Below, in pieces: positions 54,203 through 62,188 of a stretch of 64,000 nt of DNA. Source of the stretch: Cyclobacteriaceae bacterium (lineage in GTDB: Bacteria > Bacteroidota > Bacteroidia > Cytophagales > Cyclobacteriaceae). Below the pieces are notes generated by a model, which made no database searches, was not told where the DNA came from, and worked only from the letters and a program-made list of their open reading frames with translations. The stretch covers positions 1 to 64,000 of the forward strand of contig JAHBUB010000013.1 of NCBI GenBank assembly GCA_019638285.1, given 5' to 3'. Made by a program: the position numbers and the translations under genes. Each line of letters begins with the position of its first letter. Position 1 is the first letter of the stretch.

Positions 54203-54742
54203 ATGAAAAAATCCCTAACATCCACAGCACTTGCCCTTCTGATAGTGACAGGTGGATATGCACAGAGTGCGCAAATAAAAATAAGGATAAAGGAGAATGA
54301 GGTACCCGCAGTGGTAGTTCAGTCATTTAAGCAAAATTTCAAAGATGACCATTCTGAAGGATGGGCAATTGTTCCTGTGGCTATTCTTGATGATGAATAT
54401 ATTGTTTCCGAGCATAATAATTTGATTGGTGAAAAACCTATATTTTATGTGGTGAAGATTAAGGGGCAACAAGTAAGGGGTGAAGCGGTTTATGACCATG
54501 ATGGTAGTTTGAAATATTCAAAGGAGGTAATTAAAGACACGGCTTTGCCTATGGCAGTAAGAGATGCCATTGCTAAAAAATATCCAGGTTATACCTTTCT
54601 AAAAGATCAAGAGACTGTGAAAGACGGAAAATTCAAATTTATTCATTACAGGGTCTTAATTGAAAATGACAAGGAAAAGATTGCCTTAGCTGTAGATAGC
54701 AGTGGAGAGATATTACGAGAGAAAAGAGTAAGGTCTATATAG
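54203..54742 (+). CDS. Secreted PepSY-like protein, copy 1
   Basis: A 179-aa periplasmic protein with signal peptide (STALALLIVTGGYAQ). Two related alpha/beta units follow (VPAVVVQSFKQNF...; ALPMAVRDAIAKKYPGYTFL), each with the helix-then-sheet look of PepSY-like/DUF2874 domains (VxxAVxxAIxKKYPGY). Such proteins are thought to bind or inhibit periplasmic enzymes, but no activity is established. A paralogue lies at 57075. Both carry the ECF-type promoter, so they are probably envelope-stress products. Confidence 0.65.
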   Translation: MKKSLTSTALALLIVTGGYAQSAQIKIRIKENEVPAVVVQSFKQNFKDDHSEGWAIVPVAILDDEYIVSEHNNLIGEKPIFYVVKIKGQQVRGEAVYDHDGSLKYSKEVIKDTALPMAVRDAIAKKYPGYTFLKDQETVKDGKFKFIHYRVLIENDKEKIALAVDSSGEILREKRVRSI

Positions 54743-54813
54743 GTATTGAGTTGTAATACCTAAAGGTCCCAAAATAAAGAGTACCTTATTGATTCATTTA
54801 TAGATATTTTATT

Positions 54814-55671
54814 ATGTGTCGGTTTATTGCATACCAGGGTACTCCTGAGGTGATGGGTTCGATGCTTTTTGCTCCAGTGAATTCAATCATCAAACAAAGT
54901 TATGCCGCTACTGAGATTGAAGAACCCCTGAATGGAGATGGTTTCGGTGTGGGTTGGTTTGTACCGGATATTGACCACTTACCAGGCGTTTTTGTGTCTA
55001 TCTCTCCGGCATGGAATAACAGAAACCTTCAATACATTTCTCAAAAAATAAGATCGAATTGTATGGTAGCCCATGTAAGAGCGGCTAGCGTAGGAGCAGT
55101 CTCAGAAGCCAATTGCCATCCTTTTCACTACGATCGTTATCTGATGATGCATAATGGAGGCATAGAGCACTTTGAATTAATTAAACGAAGTATTGTGGAC
55201 AGGCTATCAACAGAAATGTATGCATGGATTCAGGGACAAACGGACTCAGAACACTTTTTTGCACTTTTTTTGGATAAGTTGAAGAAGCAATCGCCTCAAC
55301 CATCCACTGAAGAAATTGCGAGTTGCCTTGAACTTACTTTTGCAGAGATCCTTCAACTTATGAATGAGTTTGGTATCTCCGACCCCGCTTATTTCAACCT
55401 GGTGGTTGTCGATGGCAAAAAGATGGTGGGAAGCAGATTTGTAAGCCACAAAGGCATTAAGCCCCTCTCGTTACATCATTCTGAATGCGGAAAATTTATA
55501 TGTGAAAATGGGGTGACGTTTCTTTTAAGAGATAGCTCCAATGAAAGAGGTGTTATATTGGCTTCAGAAAAACTTACCAAAGAACAAAGCGATTGGAAAA
55601 TGGTACCAGAACATCACTTCGTTTTAGTGGAAGAAAACCTTAATGTTCACTTTAGGGTTATAAAGGCATAA
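54814..55671 (+). CDS. Class II glutamine amidotransferase (YafJ-like)
   Basis: A 285-aa N-terminal-nucleophile amidohydrolase. The nucleophile Cys2 directly follows the initiator Met (MCRFIAYQG). GDGFGVGWFVPD, AHVRAAS (oxyanion/substrate Arg) and FMLMHNGGIEHF-like HNGG complete the glutaminase signature. The synthase partner domain is absent, as in YafJ/DUG3-like proteins, so the substrate may be a gamma-glutamyl compound. It starts a small rightward group with the next two genes. Confidence 0.8.
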   Translation: MCRFIAYQGTPEVMGSMLFAPVNSIIKQSYAATEIEEPLNGDGFGVGWFVPDIDHLPGVFVSISPAWNNRNLQYISQKIRSNCMVAHVRAASVGAVSEANCHPFHYDRYLMMHNGGIEHFELIKRSIVDRLSTEMYAWIQGQTDSEHFFALFLDKLKKQSPQPSTEEIASCLELTFAEILQLMNEFGISDPAYFNLVVVDGKKMVGSRFVSHKGIKPLSLHHSECGKFICENGVTFLLRDSSNERGVILASEKLTKEQSDWKMVPEHHFVLVEENLNVHFRVIKA

Positions 55672-55723
55672 AGGGATTGGCCAACTATGAATGACATGAA
55701 AAATCACACTTTATAGAAAAGCT

Positions 55724-55987
55724 ATGAGTATAGTATCAGAAAATATAATACCTGGTGGCTATGGGAGAATATTTGGTACAGATGCTACCACCAAAACAGA
55801 ATTGAATAGAATAGCTGAGGCATTAAGAAGGGTTAATGGTGTGAAAGACGTGATTGTGGATTATGAAATCTTTCCACACGAGTTTACCATTCACTCTAAT
55901 ACGGTGGTTAAGATCGAAGAGATTCAAAATGCTGCTATTCAACAAGGTTTTCACGTAATACCTAAGAGCCTTTTTAAATTACTCTGA
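55724..55987 (+). CDS. Small HMA-like ferredoxin-fold protein without CxxC
   Basis: An 87-aa protein whose pattern (TKTELNRIAEALRRVNGVKDVIVDYE, then FTIHSNTVVKIEEIQNAAIQQGFHV) fits the beta-alpha-beta-beta-alpha-beta fold of heavy-metal-associated domains. The metal-binding CxxC is missing, so it probably does not carry copper. It lies 52 nt after the amidotransferase and 14 nt before mtfA. Confidence 0.5.
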   Translation: MSIVSENIIPGGYGRIFGTDATTKTELNRIAEALRRVNGVKDVIVDYEIFPHEFTIHSNTVVKIEEIQNAAIQQGFHVIPKSLFKLL

Positions 55988-56001
55988 TTCCAGATATATA
56001 A

Positions 56002-56812
56002 ATGATAGGCTTTGCATCTATTTTTTGTGCTGTAGCGGGGTTGATTATTATATTCTTTTATTGGCTTTGGAAACGAAGAAAGAATAGAAAAAACGAAGTC
56101 AATCGTTTTCCCGAATCATGGAAGGTCATTCTTAAGAAACGAGTATCATTTTATGATCAATTACTGGAAAAAGACAGGCAACTGTTTGAGAATAGGATAG
56201 GTCGTTTTCTTACTTCTAAACATATTGAAGCCATTGATACAGAAATAGATGATGCTATCAAGCTGATGGTGGCCTCCAGTGCTATTATCCCAACCTTTGC
56301 TTTTTCGGAATATAATTATCCTAACGTACAGACGGTATTAATCTATCCTAATAGTTTTGATGAACAGTTTCAAACTCAACGATTTGATGGACATCAGGAA
56401 TTCATTACAGGGATGGTGGGCAATCGATTTATGAACGGCACTGTTATTTTATCCAAGCCTGATTTAGTAAAGGCATTTGATGGGGTGAAGCATAATGAGA
56501 ATGTTGGCATCCATGAATTTGTCCATTTGTTGGATAAAGAGGATGGAGCAATTGATGGTGTTCCAGAATTGCTATTGCAACACAGATATGTGGGAGCATG
56601 GCTACATGAAATAAAAAATGAAATGGCAAGAATCAGAAAGGGTGATTCAGACATCAATCCTTATGCACTTACTAACAATGCAGAGTTTTTGGCAGTGGGT
56701 TAGCGAATATTTTTTTTCAAACCCTCAATCCTTTCAAGGGAAACATCCGAAACTCTTCAAGCTTCTCTCGTCAGTGTATAATACAGATAAGTATAACACA
56801 ACGGTTGAATAA
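56002..56812 (+). pseudogene. mtfA: MtfA-like zinc peptidase, frameshifted near the C-terminus
   Basis: A signal-anchor helix (FCAVAGLIIIFFYWLW) is followed by an MtfA/SpoVT-like metallopeptidase with the zinc motif HEFVHLLDKEDG. The frame ends early with AEFLAVG at 56701-56703, but the +1 frame continues with VSEYFFSNPQSFQGKHPKLF to a stop at 56810-56812, which is the expected conserved end of MtfA (NxAEFFAVVSEYFF). One extra G in the GGG at 56697-56699 would explain this. Intact it would be about 269 aa. MtfA in E. coli titrates the Mlc repressor. It may be a sequencing error. Confidence 0.75.
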
Positions 56813-57027
56813 AAAAATCCTCAATTTTACTTAACATTTAACTGGCTGCGTTGTAAAGTAGGCACCCTGCTTTCATCATGCCGCAGCAGCCAACCAGATG
56901 ATTCATTCTGCCACTTCCTAAACGCCTGATACAGGTGCTTTTGTGTTTTTTTTAGATGAATATAGTTACATGATGCTAAGTTGGAAAGCATTCATTTTCT
57001 AGAGATTCAAAAAAGACTTTTCCGAAT

Positions 57028-57052
57028 GTGACTTTTGTAATTTTTGATCATC
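57028..57052 (+). promoter_or_regulatory. ECF-sigma-type promoter of the second PepSY-like gene
   Basis: GTGAC, 16 nt, CATC, 22 nt before the ATG. TGTGACTTTTGTAA and GATCATC match the copy at 54159 almost base for base. The region 56813-57027 otherwise shows nothing recognisable. Confidence 0.5.
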
Positions 57053-57074
57053 AAATGGACAAAAAAATACTACT

Positions 57075-57620
57075 ATGAAAAAATTAATTTTAGTTATTTT
57101 ATTTGCCCTGTCAGGGATGGTGATGGTGCAAGCGCAAAGCGAGACATTGATTTTAAAGCCAGTTAAAAAAGGAGAAGAACCCAAAGCGGTAATGGATGCG
57201 ATCAAAAAAGATTTTCCAAAGGCCATAGTTGGAGATTTAACATTTTTACCTGCTAAGCTTTATGGCGAACAGTGGTCTGCTGACTTTGAGAGCAATATGA
57301 ATAGTGCTCCAGATTTATACAGAGTAAAGCTTAAAGAGGGCACCGCAACCTATAATGCGATTTATGATAAATCCGGAAATGTCATTTCCTCAATGACCAT
57401 CATTAAGATGGCGCAATTACCAAAGGAAATCACCAAAGGGATAGCCACAAAATATCCAGGATGGAAGATCGTAAATGATGTAGAAAAGATTACGTACCGC
57501 AAAGGTGCTGCAAAAGAGGCATTTCGAGTTCAGATTCAGGAGAATAAATTACATAGAAGCTTACTTCTGAATGGTTCTGGGAATATTCTTAAAGACAAAT
57601 TGATGAATCACACAGTCTGA
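57075..57620 (+). CDS. Secreted PepSY-like protein, copy 2
   Basis: A 181-aa paralogue of the protein at 54203 with signal peptide (LILVILFALSGMVMVQAQ). It has the same two-unit plan: PKAVMDAIKKDFPKAIVG, then LPKEITKGIATKYPGWKIVND, with a shared Y-x-x-I/V-x-D-K/H-x-G turn between. The two differ in most residues, so they diverged long ago. It has its own ECF-type promoter and its own terminator. Confidence 0.65.
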   Translation: MKKLILVILFALSGMVMVQAQSETLILKPVKKGEEPKAVMDAIKKDFPKAIVGDLTFLPAKLYGEQWSADFESNMNSAPDLYRVKLKEGTATYNAIYDKSGNVISSMTIIKMAQLPKEITKGIATKYPGWKIVNDVEKITYRKGAAKEAFRVQIQENKLHRSLLLNGSGNILKDKLMNHTV

Positions 57621-57645
57621 TGGAATGCGATTAGAATGAATATAG

Positions 57646-57674
57646 GCCACTCTGAATTTTAGAGTGGCTTTTTT
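57646..57674 (+). terminator. Rho-independent terminator
   Basis: GCCACTCT and AGAGTGGC form a perfect 8-bp stem with a 7-nt loop, followed by six T. It ends the second PepSY-like gene and lies before the convergent sigma-factor gene. Confidence 0.85.
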
Positions 57675-57731
57675 ATGATCACAATGTTGCTGGTATTGGC
57701 AATGATTATTTATAAGACAAAAACGGATGGA

Positions 57732-58301
57732 TCAGCTCATGGCCAATGCCAAAGGAAATGATTGATTCAATTTTTCTTTTGATCTTTTTAATCTCATTTT
57801 AATGGCGCTTGAAGAAATTTGATATATTTTCTGCAATGTTTTGATAGACTCACCTTTATAATATTTCTGTATTAGTAATTCCCTTTCTTCCGCAGGTAAA
57901 TGATTAATCAGGCCAAACATAATATCGTTTGCCTCTGTCTGATCTATTGATTCATTGATGTACTCAGTCTGATTGTCTGGTTCCTTACTCAAGATGAAAT
58001 TATCAACATATACGATGTTCTTACTTCTTTTCCGTAAAGCCTGCAGGCAGCAACGATGTGTAATGATGTATAACCATGTCGAAAAAGTAGAATCTCCTCT
58101 AAAATACTTCAAACCATCAAAAGCTTTCAATATGGCCTCCTGAGCTAAATCAAAAGCCTCGTCATCGTCTTTAACCATTGATACACACTTGTTAAAGGCC
58201 ACATGATAATAACGACTGTACAACTCACCTTGGGCCTCGTGGTCGTTTTGAAGAATCTTTTCAATCAATTCTTCATCTGATTTTTTATCAAAATTTTTCA
58301 T
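57732..58301 (-). CDS. ECF-type RNA polymerase sigma factor
   Basis: A 189-aa sigma factor (ATG at 58301). Region 2 shows YYHVAFNKCVSMVKDDDEAFDLAQEAILKAF and STFSTWLYIITHRCCLQALRK; region 4 shows LPAEERELLIQKYYKGESIKTLQ and SSSAIKMRLKRSKEKL. It would direct RNA polymerase to short -35/-10 promoters. No anti-sigma gene is adjacent. The shared GTGAC-N15/16-CATC upstream of four surrounding genes is its likely target; its own upstream region lacks a copy. A Cys pair (HRCCL) in region 2 is notable. Confidence 0.88.
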   Translation of the reverse strand: MKNFDKKSDEELIEKILQNDHEAQGELYSRYYHVAFNKCVSMVKDDDEAFDLAQEAILKAFDGLKYFRGDSTFSTWLYIITHRCCLQALRKRSKNIVYVDNFILSKEPDNQTEYINESIDQTEANDIMFGLINHLPAEERELLIQKYYKGESIKTLQKIYQISSSAIKMRLKRSKEKLNQSFPLALAMS

Positions 58302-58439
58302 CACTTTAATTTATTATAAAATTGCACAGTAAAAATGCGCGTTCTAAAGTTCTTGGGTAAGAGCTAAAAATGGTATTTTATAAAATGAGCTTTAGCCGTA
58401 TTACCGTAGGCAATAAGTAGTAGGGGTACGTAATACTAC

Positions 58440-59084
58440 CTAGAGAAGTCCATTCTCCATGGCGTATTTGACGAGGCCAGCTGTATTCCTGGCCTGAATC
58501 TTTTCCATAATATTTCTGCGATGGGTGTCTACGGTTCGAACACTGATAAAGAGTTTTTCAGCGATTTTCTGGTTGGACAATTCTTGCGCAATTAGTCCGA
58601 TCACTTCCTTTTCTCTGTCGGTGAGTACGGACTCTGACGTAACTGTTGATTTTTTTCGTGAATTATTCAGCACTCTTATTAGGGCAGCCGAGACGCCTTG
58701 ACTAAAATATTTTTCACCTTTTACAACGGCAAAGATGGATGCTACCAACTCTTCCCTGCTACAATTTTTGATTAGATAGCCATTGGCACCGGCATCAAGC
58801 ATGGCAAGAATCAGGTCGTGTTCCTCATGTTGAGTTAGCGCTAGGATACTGATATCAGGATAGAGTTGCTTGATCTCCCTTGTTAAAACGACACCATTAG
58901 AGTTTCCCAGGTCGATATCCATTAGTATCACGTCCACCACTTGCTTCTTTAAAATGGTGTGAAGATGATGCGCGTCATCTGCTTCAGTCACTATTTCAAT
59001 TTCAGGTTCATTTTCCAATAAGGCTTTAATGCCTATTCTCAATATCCTGTGATCATCAGCAATCACGACTTTTATTTTTTCCAT
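58440..59084 (-). CDS. NarL/LuxR-family response regulator, orphan
   Basis: A 214-aa regulator: receiver with VVIADDHRILRIG and phospho-acceptor Asp56 (VILMDIDLGN), then a LuxR helix-turn-helix (LTDREKEVIGLIAQELSNQ, RTVDTHRRNIMEK). No kinase lies in the same operon; the CHASE3 kinase at 60077 is nearby but belongs to a different class (HisKA). It is divergent from the lipoprotein gene across 187 nt. Confidence 0.87.
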   Translation of the reverse strand: MEKIKVVIADDHRILRIGIKALLENEPEIEIVTEADDAHHLHTILKKQVVDVILMDIDLGNSNGVVLTREIKQLYPDISILALTQHEEHDLILAMLDAGANGYLIKNCSREELVASIFAVVKGEKYFSQGVSAALIRVLNNSRKKSTVTSESVLTDREKEVIGLIAQELSNQKIAEKLFISVRTVDTHRRNIMEKIQARNTAGLVKYAMENGLL

Positions 59085-59235
59085 AACTGAAGAGCATTCA
59101 CCGATTCAATTTAAGTCCAATTTGCGACTTTTTTATGCCAATGCATTTTGAAGGACTCCTAAATTGGGAATGTATATAGAAAAGTGAACCGCATAAACAA
59201 AAAATCGAGTTGTGAAGCTATAAATAAGACTTGGT

Positions 59236-59260
59236 GTGACTTAAATGCACTTTTTGCATC
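59236..59260 (+). promoter_or_regulatory. ECF-sigma-type promoter of the lipoprotein gene
   Basis: GTGAC, 16 nt, CATC, ending 17 nt before the chosen ATG. An ATG inside the spacer (59245) could start a longer frame, but that would lie within the promoter, which supports the later start. Confidence 0.5.
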
Positions 59261-59277
59261 AAAAGGAAAAAATGAAC

Positions 59278-59949
59278 ATGAAACTAAGAACTATTTCTAT
59301 TTGGGCTCTTGCACTTGCAGGAGGCTTGCAGTCTTGTCAGACAAAAGAAAGTAAACAAGATGATACCAACTCCGATGCTGTGGCTACTGTTGTCTCCACA
59401 GATGTTGAGCCTGATCAATCATTTGAAAATGCACTGGTGTATTTTGCACAGGAAAAATATGATAGTAGCGCAAATAGTGTAGAACACGCTGCTAGCTTCA
59501 TGGAACAAATGTCCAATTCACTTCCTGAGAAGAGGGATGAAGCAATTGATTCTTGTGTTGCAGACCTCCGCGACCTGGCTACATCGATAGCTACCGATCA
59601 TGTATATGGAATCGGAGAACTCAATTATTATTTCGGAAAAACTGGACGGGCATTGGCTGGTTACACAATGACTATTACCGATGAGAAATTCACTAGCCTT
59701 ACTCCAAAAGAGGCGGGATTATTCTTTCAAGCAGCAATAGATAAGATGGAAAAAAGCGCGCGCTATCACCAGCGGGAACTAAGTATTGAAGAGAGTGGCC
59801 TACTTGAAAGAGCGAAAAATATGCGGGATAGACTTGAAAAAGGGGAAGCAATTGATAAGGCAGAAACCTTGAAAATGATTTCAGAATTAAGGGCGCAACT
59901 GGATAAATGGGAACTGGAATTCAAAGCAAAGCATGATGCACAGAAATGA
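59278..59949 (+). CDS. Helical lipoprotein of unknown function
   Basis: A 223-aa lipoprotein: signal peptide KLRTISIWALALAGGLQSC with the lipobox LQSC. The mature part is acidic and then helical (FENALVYFAQEKYDSSANSV, LPEKRDEAIDSCVADLRDLA), ending in a long charged helix (MISELRAQLDKWELEF). No known domain is recognised. The ECF-type promoter groups it with htrA and the PepSY-like proteins as an envelope component. Confidence 0.6.
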   Translation: MKLRTISIWALALAGGLQSCQTKESKQDDTNSDAVATVVSTDVEPDQSFENALVYFAQEKYDSSANSVEHAASFMEQMSNSLPEKRDEAIDSCVADLRDLATSIATDHVYGIGELNYYFGKTGRALAGYTMTITDEKFTSLTPKEAGLFFQAAIDKMEKSARYHQRELSIEESGLLERAKNMRDRLEKGEAIDKAETLKMISELRAQLDKWELEFKAKHDAQK

Positions 59950-60076
59950 ATAAGTATCCAGGCGTACTAATTAATGTTTCCTGAAAGTATGATTGATGTG
60001 AAATTAGAAGACACATAGCGCTTGCGGAAACACGGTTATTGCCTTACATTGATAGTCTGGCAAAGGATCAAGTGCT

Positions 60077-61510
60077 ATGATTAATAAATTTAAACTTGTT
60101 TATTTCTTACTGACCCTTTCTATCATACTGACCGTGCTTAGTGGCATAATTACCTATTACAACGGTTTGCAAAATAAGGAAGTGGTGAATGCCATTATTC
60201 ACGCCTACAATGTAATTCACCAAAGTGAAAAAACAGTATCGGCCTTGAGAGATATGGAGACAGGGCAACGTGGGTTCTCAATTTCTAATGACAGCAGTTA
60301 TCTTGAGACTTATTTAGTAGGAAAGGCCAATATAAAATTTTACCTCGATACGCTCACGTCACTGGTGGGTGATGATCCCCGACAACTTTTGTTGCTTGAA
60401 AATCACATCAAACCATCGGCCGCCCTTAAGGAAGCAATTACAGATACTACCATATCTCTTTTTAAAAATCATGGGTTACAATCAGCAATTCATATTATCT
60501 CAAATAAAGAAGGGAAGGCAGTAATGGATACGATCCGATTATTGATGGCAGATGTAGCGCAATTAGAAGGATCCCTTTTGAATACGCGCACCCTAAGATG
60601 GAATAACATTAAATATTGGGAGGATGCCATTCGATTCTCAAGCTTTGGTCTTATTGGGCTCACCTCATTTATCGCATTGATAAGCCTGAAAAGAAAGAAT
60701 GAACAGAATCGGAACCTTCTTAATTCTTTAAAGGGAATGAACGAAGATCTGGAAAACAAAGTCGTGCAACGAACGAAAGAGCTTCAGAGTGAGAGGGATA
60801 AAATCACGAAATTAAATGAAGAGCTAAAGGCGCTTAATCAAGAAAAGGATCACTTTATTGGTGTAGCCTCTCATGATCTGAAGGCTCCGATCATTGGGAT
60901 TCAAAGGATGGTGGAGGTAATCCGATTACAAAGAGAAAATCCAATAAAGACACTTGAATACATTTCCTACATTGATGAATCTTGTCAGAGTTTGCAGCGC
61001 CTCATTACCAATTTATTAGATATTAATAAGATAGAACAAGGGTTATTTGTTATTGAAAAAGAGACAATTGAGATTAAACCATTTATCGCAAAACTACTTA
61101 AGCCATTTGAGACGTTGGCAGAGCTTAAGAAAATAAAAATTGAAGTGGCCTGTGAAATAGAGAAGGCAAACTCAGATGAAGATGTGTTGAAGCGAATACT
61201 TGATAATCTGGTATCCAATGCAATAAAATTCTCACGACCCAATAGCAAAATCGTATTGAAACTTTCTGAAGGCGATGGAAAGTTGATAGTGGAAATAAAG
61301 GACCAAGGTATAGGCATAAGGGATGATGAATTGGCTCTTGTTTTTAGAAAATTTTCAAAATTGAGCAACAAACCAACGGGTGGTGAGGGATCAACAGGTT
61401 TGGGTCTTGCAATCGCAAAGGAGTTGGTGGAACAATTGGAAGGAGAAATCTCTATTGCAAGTGAACAAAATGTGGGGACGACAGTGACACTTACATTTTC
61501 TAATGGATAA
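60077..61510 (+). CDS. CHASE3-domain sensor histidine kinase
   Basis: A 477-aa kinase. TM1 (about 8-26) and TM2 (about 190-208) flank a periplasmic CHASE3 domain with SALRDMETGQRGFSISND. A coiled coil (about 210-260) leads to the HisKA box with His266 (FIGVASHDLKAPIIG). The ATPase domain has LDNLVSNAIKFSRPN, DQGIGIRDDE and GLGLAIAKELV. There is no receiver domain. Its partner could be a regulator elsewhere. It is monocistronic. Confidence 0.87.
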   Translation: MINKFKLVYFLLTLSIILTVLSGIITYYNGLQNKEVVNAIIHAYNVIHQSEKTVSALRDMETGQRGFSISNDSSYLETYLVGKANIKFYLDTLTSLVGDDPRQLLLLENHIKPSAALKEAITDTTISLFKNHGLQSAIHIISNKEGKAVMDTIRLLMADVAQLEGSLLNTRTLRWNNIKYWEDAIRFSSFGLIGLTSFIALISLKRKNEQNRNLLNSLKGMNEDLENKVVQRTKELQSERDKITKLNEELKALNQEKDHFIGVASHDLKAPIIGIQRMVEVIRLQRENPIKTLEYISYIDESCQSLQRLITNLLDINKIEQGLFVIEKETIEIKPFIAKLLKPFETLAELKKIKIEVACEIEKANSDEDVLKRILDNLVSNAIKFSRPNSKIVLKLSEGDGKLIVEIKDQGIGIRDDELALVFRKFSKLSNKPTGGEGSTGLGLAIAKELVEQLEGEISIASEQNVGTTVTLTFSNG

Positions 61511-61673
61511 GCACATTCTCTTGTCGAAGCAGAAGATTACTCATTCCAGATGAAAGGGATGCAATATTGTGAGTATCACTCCATACAGGTTGCTAAAAAT
61601 AATTCTGTGGACAGCCTGAGAAATGAGTAAAATTAATAGGCGCTAGTTTCGAGTTGTAATTTCTGGTTCAGTA

Positions 61674-62078
61674 TTAATGCAATGTGTTGCCACTCTTAAA
61701 TAATACTTTACTCACTGAATATTTTCCACCACCTGTAAGCATAAGACAAAGGCCAACCGTCAGGTATAGGAGTGCTTTCTCTTTGGTGCCGAATGGATCT
61801 TCTGCGTGCCTGATGAAAGCAGCCGTTGCCATGGTACATACGATGAAAAAGGCAGCCGGCCTTGTAAATAGACCTAATGCAATTAACAATCCACCCAGAA
61901 ATTCCGATAAACCCGCCATCCAGCCGAAAAAGGAAGGCATTGGGAAACCGAGCTTTTCAACGCCACTGATGAATCCTTCTGAAGGGGGCATTTTTCCCAA
62001 TCCATGACCAAACGCGATAAACAAACCAGTGCCTATCCTTAATATTAATAATCCTAAATCAGTGTATAACCTATTCAT
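61674..62078 (-). CDS. DoxX-family membrane protein
   Basis: A 134-aa four-helix membrane protein: LGLLILRIGTGLFIAFGHGLGKM at the start, then GWMAGLSEFLGGLLIALGLFTRPAAFFIV and LLYLTVGLCLMLTGGGKYSV. These are DoxX signatures. Family members are linked to thiol stress or act as small membrane oxidoreductase subunits. It follows no other gene in its direction within 110 nt. Confidence 0.8.
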   Translation of the reverse strand: MNRLYTDLGLLILRIGTGLFIAFGHGLGKMPPSEGFISGVEKLGFPMPSFFGWMAGLSEFLGGLLIALGLFTRPAAFFIVCTMATAAFIRHAEDPFGTKEKALLYLTVGLCLMLTGGGKYSVSKVLFKSGNTLH

Positions 62079-62188
62079 TGGGTTTGTTGATGTTTAACTA
62101 ATCTTCAAAATTAGAAAATAGACACTTCACGTAAGAATGCTTTTTGTGTAGGCGGTGCTATATACTCTTGAGTTAATGGGGTTGCTGC

